Source: Promethearchaeota archaeon (GTDB taxonomy: Archaea; Asgardarchaeota; Lokiarchaeia; Sigynarchaeales; SOKP01). Taken from it: 17,457 bases of DNA. Under the pieces are notes generated by a model that made no database searches, was not told the origin of the DNA, and saw only the letters and a program-made list of their open reading frames with translations. Positions within the stretch are counted from its first letter, which is position 1. Every line of letters begins with the position of its first letter. A program made the position numbers and the translations under genes. Location: the NCBI GenBank assembly GCA_016839635.1, contig JAEOTV010000120.1, positions 1-17,457 on the forward strand. The letters run 5' to 3'. Below, piece by piece: positions 7,079-15,153 of the stretch.

Positions 7079-8812
7079 ATGAGGACAGAAAATAAAAATG
7101 CAATTATAGTTGTTTTAATAGTAGCGATTATTATCTCTGGCATTGGAAACCTTATTATGTCTATGTTGGCTCTTGTGGACCCAATTGGTTGTGGAATTTT
7201 CAAAATAGCTAAAACAAATAATCCAGTGACGATGGATCCCGTAGAAACATGGGATAGTAAGTCTAATGATATGCTTGATCAAGTAGTTGAAACCCTGATA
7301 GCATATGATATAACTGATCCTGACCTCCCGCTAGTGGGGAGGTTAGCAGAATCATGGTATTGGCTTGATAATAAAACAATTGTTTTCCAACTAAGGGAAG
7401 ATGTGTTTTTTCACGATGGTACAAGATTTACTGCTGATTGTGTTTTACACACCATAAAAAGAATAAATTATTTTGGGAACTGGAGTGGAGAGTTACCTGA
7501 AACTAAAAGAATGGCTTTTCCTCACTCGCTTTATAAATTTAGAGACGGAATCCCTATTTTTAACGATACTTTAAGTTACGCTACTGATGATTACACAGTG
7601 ACCCTTATTTTAAATCGTCCCAATGCTCCTGCTGAAGGACTCTTAGGCTATACAGCAAGTTCTATTTTACACCCTGATTCAACCCCTCTTTATGAAATGT
7701 TGAGTCTTGGTGAAGACTTAGTGATTGGAACTGGACCATTCAAATTAGTAAATTATGTTCCCTATTCAGAGGTTCGATTTGAAAGGTGGGAGCGATATTG
7801 GAGGACTGGGCCTTATTGGGATGACATGGCCTACGTCTATTATTCAGATGCTATTACCGCTAATGATGCTATGAGGGCTTCAGATCTTGATTTCTTAGGG
7901 CAAGGAATTGCTTCCTACAAACCTGATTTTGAAGCAGATCCACATATTACCGTAACTGGAGATGGAGTTAATGACTATATCAATGGTTCACTCTATTGCT
8001 ATATTGCATTTAATTCTGAAATCATAAATCGTACATGGAGAAAAGCAATTTCTTATGCTTTTAATTACTCATATCTTATCCATGATATTAAAGAGGATTC
8101 TGTCGTGAGAGCTAATTCATTGGTTCCACCGGGTTTCCCAGCACATAACGTTTCAACAACAGGTGCTCACTATGACATTCCCTTAGCAAGAAGTTATATG
8201 CAAAAGATGGGACATGGTCTAGGATGGGAAGTTGGTACTATGAATGGAAATTACTTCACTCCTGGAACTGATGAAGCCCAGTGGAAGGCAGCGCAATTTA
8301 TTCCAGATGTAGAAAACTTCACAAATAATCAATGGTACTTTTATCATCGACTAGGAAGTACTTTTTTAGCGCTTCTTTTCCAAAGATTTGCCGAGGATAT
8401 GAATTTAATAGGAATTGATATTATTCAATATGATCCTTGTCCTTGGTGGGATTGTTTTTTATATCCTCCAGTTAACTTTGAAAGAGTACATATATATTTT
8501 ACTTACTGGTACCCTGATTACTTTGAGACCTTCAATATGATTGATCCTTTAGTAAATCCAGCATCTTCCTCTAACTTTGCCAGAATTGATAATCCTGAAA
8601 TAAATGCTCTTCTTGATCTAACTGTGGCTGAAACTGATACCGCTCAAAGATATAAATACTACAAAAAACTTCAGTATCTAGTTATTGATAAATTTACATA
8701 TCATATGCCCTTAATGTATGATACATTCTATTATGTTCACACTTACTCCCTAAAAGGTTTCCCATATAATTGTATGAGAAGATTATATTGGTATCCAACG
8801 TATCGAGAATAA
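7079..8812 (+). CDS. Family 5 extracellular solute-binding protein, copy 1
   Basis: A 577-residue substrate-binding protein of the SBP_bac_5 (DppA/OppA/NikA-like) family, which feeds peptides or similar solutes to ABC importers. The signature is LAESWYW followed by FQLREDVFFHDGTRFTADCV. An N-terminal hydrophobic helix (about residues 8-33) lacks a lipobox cysteine at a plausible cleavage site and probably anchors the protein outside the cell. The ATG at 7079 aligns residue for residue with the starts of the three paralogues; a TTG at 7067 would add four residues and is less likely. It is the most divergent of the four copies and has CGIF where the others have SGEI or SGEV after the anchor. 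Many N-x-S/T sequons suggest glycosylation. The tail YWYPTYRE is shared with the paralogues. Substrate unknown. Confidence 0.88.
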   Translation: MRTENKNAIIVVLIVAIIISGIGNLIMSMLALVDPIGCGIFKIAKTNNPVTMDPVETWDSKSNDMLDQVVETLIAYDITDPDLPLVGRLAESWYWLDNKTIVFQLREDVFFHDGTRFTADCVLHTIKRINYFGNWSGELPETKRMAFPHSLYKFRDGIPIFNDTLSYATDDYTVTLILNRPNAPAEGLLGYTASSILHPDSTPLYEMLSLGEDLVIGTGPFKLVNYVPYSEVRFERWERYWRTGPYWDDMAYVYYSDAITANDAMRASDLDFLGQGIASYKPDFEADPHITVTGDGVNDYINGSLYCYIAFNSEIINRTWRKAISYAFNYSYLIHDIKEDSVVRANSLVPPGFPAHNVSTTGAHYDIPLARSYMQKMGHGLGWEVGTMNGNYFTPGTDEAQWKAAQFIPDVENFTNNQWYFYHRLGSTFLALLFQRFAEDMNLIGIDIIQYDPCPWWDCFLYPPVNFERVHIYFTYWYPDYFETFNMIDPLVNPASSSNFARIDNPEINALLDLTVAETDTAQRYKYYKKLQYLVIDKFTYHMPLMYDTFYYVHTYSLKGFPYNCMRRLYWYPTYRE

Positions 8813-8950
8813 ATTCAATTAAATAACTTAAATTTAAAGTAAAAATAGAAAAAAAGTGTAATTGTTATGGAAATGGAAAAGAAAAAGTTAGCAATAATTA
8901 TCCTAGCAGCAATAATAGGTATCTCTGGTGTTGGAAACGTTCTTTTAACT
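8805..8950 (+). repeat. Duplicated spacer and N-terminal segment, copy A
   Basis: This 146-bp stretch (end of copy 1, spacer, and first 28 codons of copy 2) recurs at 10596-10742 with about seven substitutions and one indel by eye. It includes TTAAATTTAAA (8828-8838), a possible TATA box about 30 nt before ATG, and AAAAAGTGTA (8851-8860). The non-coding part is as conserved as the coding part, which fits a recent tandem duplication or gene conversion. Confidence 0.8.
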
Positions 8951-10603
8951 CTACTGGCTATGGTTGAACCTCCTACATCTGGAGAAATTCTTAACGTAGC
9001 AAGAGCTTCTAATCCAGTTACCATGGATCCATGCAATACTTGGGATAGTGTTTCAAATGACATGCTTGATCAGGTGGTTGAGACATTAATTGCGTACGAT
9101 TTAAGTGATCCGGACCTTCCGCTTGTAGGACGCCTTGCGGAATCTTGGTATTGGCCTGATAATACATCTATCGAGTTTAAACTACGAGAAAACGTATATT
9201 TTCACGATGGCTCAAGGCTTACAGCAGATTGTGTTCTACATACAATTACTCGGATTAATTTTTTCGGTAACTGGACTGGTACTTTAGACCCTGACCAATA
9301 TACTGTAGCATCTCCTCATCATCTTTATAAATTTAGCGATGGTATTCCAATCATTAATGATACACTTAGCTTTGCTACTGGTGATTATAATGCAACTCTT
9401 ATATTAAATAGCCCGTTTAGTCCTGTGGAAGGATTATTAGGCTACACAGCAAGCGCAATCGTCCATCCCGATTCTACTCCTGTAGGTGAAATGTTAGATC
9501 TCAACGAGGATCTCGTTATTGGTACAGGACCGTTCAAATTAGTGAGATACATTCCTGATTCTGAAGTACGATTTGCGCGTTGGGAGCGATATTGGAGAAC
9601 GGGTGCGTATTGGGATGAGATTGTTTATATCTATTATAGAGATGCTGTTTTGCTCTGTAATGCTATGTCTAATGGAAATATTGACTGGTTAGGTCAACGT
9701 CCTATAGGGCCAAAAAGTTGTGTGGAACCAAATTCAAATATCACAATAACGGGAGATGGCATTCATGAATATATCAATGGTTCAATCTATTGGTATATTG
9801 CCTTTAATTCTGAGATTATAAATCAGACATGGAGAAAAGCGATCTCACATGCATTTAATTACACCTATCTTATTGAAGATATAGATGAAAGTACAACTGT
9901 TAGAGCAAATTCATTAGTTCCCCCAGGTTTTCCTGCGCATAATAAATCCGTAAGAGCAGCGAATTATGATATTCCAACAGCGAGACAATATATGCAGAAG
10001 ATGGGTCATGGAGTAGGATGGGAGATAGGCACCATGAATGGAATTCAATTTACTCCAGGAGGTGACGAAGCACTATGGACAGCAGCTCAATTTATTCCAG
10101 AAACAGGAAACTTCACAGGTAATCAATGGAATTTCCGGCATAGGCTAGGTAGTCATTTTATGGAACTTCTTATCCAACGATTCACCGAAGATATGGATTT
10201 AATAGGAATTGATATGGATATAATAGAATTGACCTGGGATGAATTTATAAGTATGGGACAGCAAGATCCTGATAGACTTCACATCTATTATGTTGGATGG
10301 GGTCCTGAATACTATGAACCCTTCAATATGATTGATCCATTAGTTAACCCAAGCTCGTCATTAAACTTCGCAAGAATTAATAATTCTGAAATAAACACCC
10401 TCTTAGCGAAAACTATTGCTGAAGCTGATACTCAACTGAGAATTAAATACTACAAGAAACTTCAATATTTTATTATAGAAAAATGTGCTTACCATATGCC
10501 TCTAGAATATGATAAAATATATTTTATTCATGCTAAAAGTCTAAAGGGGTTCCCTTATAACTGTATGAAAAGTCTATATTGGTATCCAACTTTTAGAGAA
10601 TAA
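8867..10603 (+). CDS. Family 5 extracellular solute-binding protein, copy 2
   Basis: A 578-residue SBP_bac_5 protein. The hydrophobic anchor covers about residues 8-33, followed by VEPPTSGEILNVARASNPVTMDP, where the mature domain starts. The family signature lies at LAESWYW (90-96) and LRENVYFHDGSRLTADCVL (106-124). About ten N-x-S/T sequons (for example NWT, NGS, NQT, NYT, NFT) point to an extracellular glycoprotein. ATG 8867 is preceded by AAAAAGTGTA with a 6-nt gap and no good Shine-Dalgarno. The protein is close to copies 3 and 4 and shares long identical DNA stretches with both. No permease or ATPase gene accompanies it. Ligand not predictable; oligopeptide-like is the family default. 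Confidence 0.9.
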   Translation: MEMEKKKLAIIILAAIIGISGVGNVLLTLLAMVEPPTSGEILNVARASNPVTMDPCNTWDSVSNDMLDQVVETLIAYDLSDPDLPLVGRLAESWYWPDNTSIEFKLRENVYFHDGSRLTADCVLHTITRINFFGNWTGTLDPDQYTVASPHHLYKFSDGIPIINDTLSFATGDYNATLILNSPFSPVEGLLGYTASAIVHPDSTPVGEMLDLNEDLVIGTGPFKLVRYIPDSEVRFARWERYWRTGAYWDEIVYIYYRDAVLLCNAMSNGNIDWLGQRPIGPKSCVEPNSNITITGDGIHEYINGSIYWYIAFNSEIINQTWRKAISHAFNYTYLIEDIDESTTVRANSLVPPGFPAHNKSVRAANYDIPTARQYMQKMGHGVGWEIGTMNGIQFTPGGDEALWTAAQFIPETGNFTGNQWNFRHRLGSHFMELLIQRFTEDMDLIGIDMDIIELTWDEFISMGQQDPDRLHIYYVGWGPEYYEPFNMIDPLVNPSSSLNFARINNSEINTLLAKTIAEADTQLRIKYYKKLQYFIIEKCAYHMPLEYDKIYFIHAKSLKGFPYNCMKSLYWYPTFRE

Positions 10604-10742
10604 ATTCAATTAATTAATTTAAATTTAAAGAAAAAATAGAAAAAAAAGTGTAATTGTTATGGAAATGGAAAAGAAAAAATTAGCAATAATTATCCTAGCA
10701 GTAATATTAGGTGTCTCTGGTGTTGGAAACGTTCTTTTAACT
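10596..10742 (+). repeat. Duplicated spacer and N-terminal segment, copy B
   Basis: Second copy of the 8805-8950 segment, joining copies 2 and 3. The possible TATA element is at 10618-10629 and AAAAAGTGTA at 10643-10652, with the same 6-nt distance to ATG as in copy A. Confidence 0.8.
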
Positions 10743-12398
10743 ATAATAGTTATACAGGAACCACCTCAATCTGGAGAAGTACTAAGAGTGCCATGGATTT
10801 ATTATCCTCCAGTTACCATTGATCCATGTAATAGCTTAGATAAATTTTCAAATGATATCCTTGATCAAGTAGTGGAAACCCTCATTGCCTACGATTTAAC
10901 TGATCCGAACCTTCCCCTTGTAGGACGACTCGCAGAATCTTGGTATTGGTCTGATAATATGTCCATCGAATTTAAATTGCGAGAAAATGTGTTTTTTCAT
11001 GATGGTTCAAGGCTTACAGCGGAGTGTGTTCTGCATACAATTACTCGAATTAACTTTTTTGGTAACTGGACTGGCACTTTAGACCCTGATCTTTATACTA
11101 TGGCAACTCCACACTCTCTTTATAAATTCAGCGATGGAATACCTATTTTTAATGATACATTAAGTTATGCTACTGGTGATTATAATGTGACCCTAGTATT
11201 AAATCGACCATATTGTCCTGTGGAAGGATTACTAGGCTATACAGCAAGTGCAATAGTCCATCCTGATTCTACTCCTGTAGATGAAATGCTTGAATTGGAA
11301 GTAGATTTCGTTATAGGAACTGGGCCATTCAAATTAGTTAAATATATCCCCAATTCAGAGATTAGATTTGCACGATGGCAAAGATACTGGAGAACTGGAG
11401 CGTATTGGGATGAGATTATTTATGTGTATTACACAGACTATATTTCTGCTCTTAATGCTTTAATTGATGGAGATATACACTGGCTAGGTAAAATACTTCG
11501 TTCACTTAAAATTGATTGGTATTCAATCCCAAATACCACGATAACTGGAGATGGAGTTCATGACTACATGAATGGATCTCTCTATTGGTATATCACTTTT
11601 AACTCCGAAATTATAAATAAGACGTGGAGAAAAGCTATCTCGCACGCATTTAACTATACTTATCTAATTGAAGAAATAGATGAGGGTACAACTGTAAGAG
11701 CTAATTCATTAATCCTACCTGGCTTCCCTGCTCACAACTCATCAACTAAAGGTGCCCATTATGATATCCCCTTGGCAAGAATGTTTATACAAAAGATGGG
11801 GTATGGAGTAGGATGGGAGATAGGCACTATGAATGGAATTCAATTTATCCCTGGAACTGATGAAGTTTTGTGGAAAACAGCACAATTCATTCCAGATGTA
11901 GGAAATTTTACGAATAATCAATGGAACTTCCGGCATAAGCCAGGTAGTCATTTTATGGAACTTCTTATCCAAAGGTTTATGGATGATATGAATTTAATTG
12001 GACTTGATGTAGTACCAGCATTTCAAACTTGGGATGAATTTATAAGTATGGGACAGCAAAATCCTGATAGACTTCACATCTACTATGTTGGATGGGGTTC
12101 AGATTATTTTGAAACCTTTAACATGATTGAACCGTTAGTTAATAATGCATCTGCTACAAACTATGCCAGAATTAACGATCCACACATACAAAATCTCCTA
12201 GAACAAACCATTGCTGAAACAAATACTGTAGCTAGACACATTTTATATAAACGACTTCAAGGATATATTATTGATATACAATATTACCACATGCCTTTAC
12301 AATATGACACACTATCCTTTATTCATTCTAAATATTTAAAGGGAGTTCCATATAACTGTATGGAATATGCATATTGGTATCCAACGTACTATGCATAA
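10659..12398 (+). CDS. Family 5 extracellular solute-binding protein, copy 3
   Basis: A 579-residue SBP_bac_5 paralogue. Its first 28 codons are nearly identical to copy 2 (hydrophobic anchor about 8-33). It then differs at the mature start, with RVPWIYYPPVTIDPCNSLDKF replacing the ARASNPVTMDP type, so this stretch could alter ligand choice. The signature FKLRENVFFHDGSRLTAECVL is intact. The ligand-facing middle (about residues 255-275, HWLGKILRSLKIDWYS) differs sharply from the GQGIASFK type of copies 1 and 4. The last third matches copy 4 (NYARINDPHIQNLLEQ). Many N-glycosylation sequons are present. Same strand and close spacing, but a possible own promoter upstream. Confidence 0.9.
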   Translation: MEMEKKKLAIIILAVILGVSGVGNVLLTIIVIQEPPQSGEVLRVPWIYYPPVTIDPCNSLDKFSNDILDQVVETLIAYDLTDPNLPLVGRLAESWYWSDNMSIEFKLRENVFFHDGSRLTAECVLHTITRINFFGNWTGTLDPDLYTMATPHSLYKFSDGIPIFNDTLSYATGDYNVTLVLNRPYCPVEGLLGYTASAIVHPDSTPVDEMLELEVDFVIGTGPFKLVKYIPNSEIRFARWQRYWRTGAYWDEIIYVYYTDYISALNALIDGDIHWLGKILRSLKIDWYSIPNTTITGDGVHDYMNGSLYWYITFNSEIINKTWRKAISHAFNYTYLIEEIDEGTTVRANSLILPGFPAHNSSTKGAHYDIPLARMFIQKMGYGVGWEIGTMNGIQFIPGTDEVLWKTAQFIPDVGNFTNNQWNFRHKPGSHFMELLIQRFMDDMNLIGLDVVPAFQTWDEFISMGQQNPDRLHIYYVGWGSDYFETFNMIEPLVNNASATNYARINDPHIQNLLEQTIAETNTVARHILYKRLQGYIIDIQYYHMPLQYDTLSFIHSKYLKGVPYNCMEYAYWYPTYYA

Positions 12399-12435
12399 AT
12401 TAAGTTAGAAATGTATATTCAAAAAACAAATTAAG

Positions 12436-12445
12436 AAAAAGTGTA
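12436..12445 (+). promoter_or_regulatory. AAAAAGTGTA element before copy 4
   Basis: The same ten bases lie 5-6 nt before ATG in copies 2 (8851-8860), 3 (10643-10652) and 4. The spacer around it differs in copy 4, so retention suggests a role in initiation of transcription or translation. Its match to the Shine-Dalgarno consensus is poor. Confidence 0.4.
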
Positions 12446-12450
12446 TAGAA

Positions 12451-14202
12451 ATGGAAATTGAGAAAAGAGGATTATTAATTATCATCTTATCAGGATTACT
12501 AGTAATATTTGGTATAGGTAACTTTTTTTTAACTTTATTGGTTTTGAGTGAACCTCCTCAATCTGGAGAAATTCTTAAAGTAGCAAGGACATCTAATCCA
12601 CTTACCATGGACCCATGCAATAGTTGGGATAGTCTTTCAAATGACATGCTTGATCAGGTTGTTGAGACCCTAATTGCATATGATTTAAGTGATCCGAACC
12701 TTCCCCTTGTAGGACGCCTTGCGGAATCATGGTATTGGCCTGATAATAAGTCCATTGAATTTAAATTGCGAGAGAACGTGTTTTTTCACGATGGTTCACG
12801 ACTTACCGCGGATTGTGTGCTTCACATATTTGCTCGAATTAACTTTTTTGGTAACTGGACAGGAACCTTAGATCCCAATGTTTATACTATGGCAGCACCT
12901 CACTCTCTTTATAAATTCAGCGATGGCATTCCAATTTTTAATGACACACTTAGTTATGCTACAGGTGATTATAATGTCACTCTTATATTAAATCGTCCTT
13001 ATACCCCCGTTGAGGGATTATTGGGCTACACAGCAAGTGCAATCGTCCATCCTGATTCTACTCCTGTCGATGAAATGCTAGATGTTGAAGATCTCGTTAT
13101 TGGTACAGGACCATTCAAACTAGTAAGATCTATTCCTAATTCTGAGGTTCGATTTGCGCGTTGGGAGCGATATTGGAGAACGGGTGCATATTGGGATGAA
13201 ATTATCTATGTTTATTATAGAGACGCTGTCACTGCTCACTGGGCTATGCAAAATGAGGAAATTGACTGGTTAGGTCAAGGTATTGCTTCCTTTAAATGTT
13301 ACGGTGGAATTAGTTGTGATTGGCCTTTAAATCCAAATATCACGATAACTGGAGATGGTGTTAATGATTATATAAACGGATCTATCTATTGGTATATTGC
13401 TTTTAACTCTGAGATTATAAATCAGACATGGAGAAAAGCGATCTCTCATGCATTTAACTATACTTATCTAATTGAAGAAATTGATGAAGGTACATCTGTT
13501 AGAGCAAATTCATTAGTACCACCCGGATTCCCCGCACATAATTCATCGACCAAAGGTGCTCATTATGATATCCCATTGGCAAGAACTTTTATGCAAAAGA
13601 TGGGATTTGGAGTTGGGTGGGAACTCGGTTCTCAAGTTGGAGCTATATTCACTCCTGGAGCTGATGAAGCCCTATGGGCATCAGCACAATTTATACCAGA
13701 TTTTGGGAATTTTTCAAATAATCAATGGAATTTCCGACATAGACAAGGTAGTCATTTCTATGAACTTCTTATCCAACGATTCACTGAAGACATGGACAAA
13801 ATTGGAATTGATGTTGTCCCACAAGTATTAACATGGGATCAATTTATCGAGATGGGTCATTCTCATTCTGACAGGCTTCACGTCTACTATGTTGGATGGG
13901 GTTCTGATTATTTTGAAACCTTTAACATGATTGAGCCGTTAGTTAATAATGAATCTGCATCAAACTATGCCAGAATTAACGATCCACATATACAAAATCT
14001 CCTAGAACAATGTATTAGTGAATCAAATACAGCAGCTAGACATTTTCTATATAAGAGACTTCAAGGATATGTTATTGATGTGCAATACTACCACATGCCT
14101 TTACAGTACAATAAACTCTACTTTGTACATATTAGAAATTTAAAGGGAATCCCATATAACTGTATGAGATTTCTATATTGGTATCCAACTTATAGAAAGT
14201 AA
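12451..14202 (+). CDS. Family 5 extracellular solute-binding protein, copy 4
   Basis: A 583-residue SBP_bac_5 paralogue. The N-terminal helix (about 7-33) is followed by SEPPQSGEILKVARTSNPLTMDP and the signature LRENVFFHDGSRLTADCVL. It carries an insertion with two cysteines, FKCYGGISCDWPLNPN (about 281-296), absent from copies 1-3, and these could form a disulfide outside the cell. At DNA level it is a mosaic: 13150-13187 is identical to copy 2 (9569-9606), while the region from about 13450 onward follows copy 3. ATG is preceded by AAAAAGTGTA (12436-12445) with a 5-nt gap. Last of the four tandem genes; a T-rich tract follows at 14231-14247. Confidence 0.9.
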   Translation: MEIEKRGLLIIILSGLLVIFGIGNFFLTLLVLSEPPQSGEILKVARTSNPLTMDPCNSWDSLSNDMLDQVVETLIAYDLSDPNLPLVGRLAESWYWPDNKSIEFKLRENVFFHDGSRLTADCVLHIFARINFFGNWTGTLDPNVYTMAAPHSLYKFSDGIPIFNDTLSYATGDYNVTLILNRPYTPVEGLLGYTASAIVHPDSTPVDEMLDVEDLVIGTGPFKLVRSIPNSEVRFARWERYWRTGAYWDEIIYVYYRDAVTAHWAMQNEEIDWLGQGIASFKCYGGISCDWPLNPNITITGDGVNDYINGSIYWYIAFNSEIINQTWRKAISHAFNYTYLIEEIDEGTSVRANSLVPPGFPAHNSSTKGAHYDIPLARTFMQKMGFGVGWELGSQVGAIFTPGADEALWASAQFIPDFGNFSNNQWNFRHRQGSHFYELLIQRFTEDMDKIGIDVVPQVLTWDQFIEMGHSHSDRLHVYYVGWGSDYFETFNMIEPLVNNESASNYARINDPHIQNLLEQCISESNTAARHFLYKRLQGYVIDVQYYHMPLQYNKLYFVHIRNLKGIPYNCMRFLYWYPTYRK

Positions 14203-14230
14203 TGGACATTATTTAGCCAAAACTTCTAAA

Positions 14231-14247
14231 CTTTTTATTTATTTTCT
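14231..14247 (+). terminator. T-rich tract after the solute-binding cluster
   Basis: A pyrimidine-rich run with several T stretches follows the stop of copy 4 by about 28 nt, as expected for an archaeal U-tract terminator. It lies just before the next gene, so it may also be part of that gene's upstream region. Confidence 0.35.
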
Positions 14248-14249
14248 GA

Positions 14250-15152
14250 TTGATTATAGATAATGAAATTTATTTTGTCGAATTACCTATAAAAAATATA
14301 GAAGAAATTAATGGATATTCATATATGCAAATATTTGAAGTAGTTGAATTAGCAGAATTTCCTTACATGGAAACTAATGAAGTAGGGGAAGGACAGAATG
14401 TAAGAGATATTCTGAATGAAAATAACAATGAAAAAGTATTTTTGTTGGTAGATCACGATACTAAGAGAATTTGGGTTTACAATGGATCTCAGAGTTCTTT
14501 TAAACTTCAAATATATGGTGGTATCTTAGCGGGAATGTTAAGGAAGCAATTAAGGCTATTTTATAGGGTATATCCGCTTAATTTATATTCACAAGATGAT
14601 AAAGAATATCAAGATCTACTTAGCAAACCTATTGGTGGAGGAAGAGCATTTCCGATCGAGAAAAAAGACTTTCCAGAACCTACTCCCGATAAGATTGTGG
14701 CTGATTTTTCTATTTCGAATCCAAAAATCAACAAAGCTATTGAGTATATTAATGAATTACCAAATCCTGATAATCTCTTAAGAAGATTTATGATAGTTGG
14801 GGGAACTATCTTTACTGATGAAGAAATAACTGAATCATTTTTAAAAGAAGAAAAAACGAGTTTGAAAACTGTTAAACTGGGACGATTAAACAATGGATTT
14901 ACTTTTTTTCAAGACCATAATTACTCTACTCGATTAATCATAAAAGAAAGAAATATTCAAGGGATTGAGTTATTTATACATAAAGATGATAAATCTCCAA
15001 CTTTTAAAATCAATATTCCCGTTATTTATGAGGATAAATTTAGTAAACCTGGTTCAATGAAATCATTAATTACAGCATTTCAAATTCCTAAACAAATTAA
15101 ATTCTCAGGAGAGAAAGAAAAAAACATTCAAGAAAACGACAATAATACTTGA
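14250..15152 (+). CDS. Gelsolin-like domain protein, otherwise unknown
   Basis: A soluble 300-residue protein with no signal peptide or membrane helix. Residues 61-111 (EKVFLLVDHDTKRIWVYNGS, then KLQIYGGILAGMLRKQLRLFYRVYPLN) read like one gelsolin/Sec23-type repeat: a strand ending in LLD/LVD, a strand I-W-V-Y/W-N-G, then an amphipathic helix. Gelsolin-family proteins that act on actin are established in Asgard archaea, but this assignment rests on motif reading only. The second half (about 175-265, MIVGGTIFTDEEITESF, KLGRLNNGFTFFQDHNYSTRLI) is not recognised, and the tail is charged. The start is taken as TTG 14250; there is no clear Shine-Dalgarno, and ATT 14253 or ATA 14256 are alternatives. 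One nucleotide separates its stop from the radical SAM gene, so the two are probably co-translated. Confidence 0.8.
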   Translation: MIIDNEIYFVELPIKNIEEINGYSYMQIFEVVELAEFPYMETNEVGEGQNVRDILNENNNEKVFLLVDHDTKRIWVYNGSQSSFKLQIYGGILAGMLRKQLRLFYRVYPLNLYSQDDKEYQDLLSKPIGGGRAFPIEKKDFPEPTPDKIVADFSISNPKINKAIEYINELPNPDNLLRRFMIVGGTIFTDEEITESFLKEEKTSLKTVKLGRLNNGFTFFQDHNYSTRLIIKERNIQGIELFIHKDDKSPTFKINIPVIYEDKFSKPGSMKSLITAFQIPKQIKFSGEKEKNIQENDNNT

Positions 15153-15153
15153 A

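Noticed and set aside
13556..13831. Second plus-strand frame inside solute-binding copy 4
   Set aside because: It is a frame shadow; the main frame is conserved with three paralogues across this stretch.
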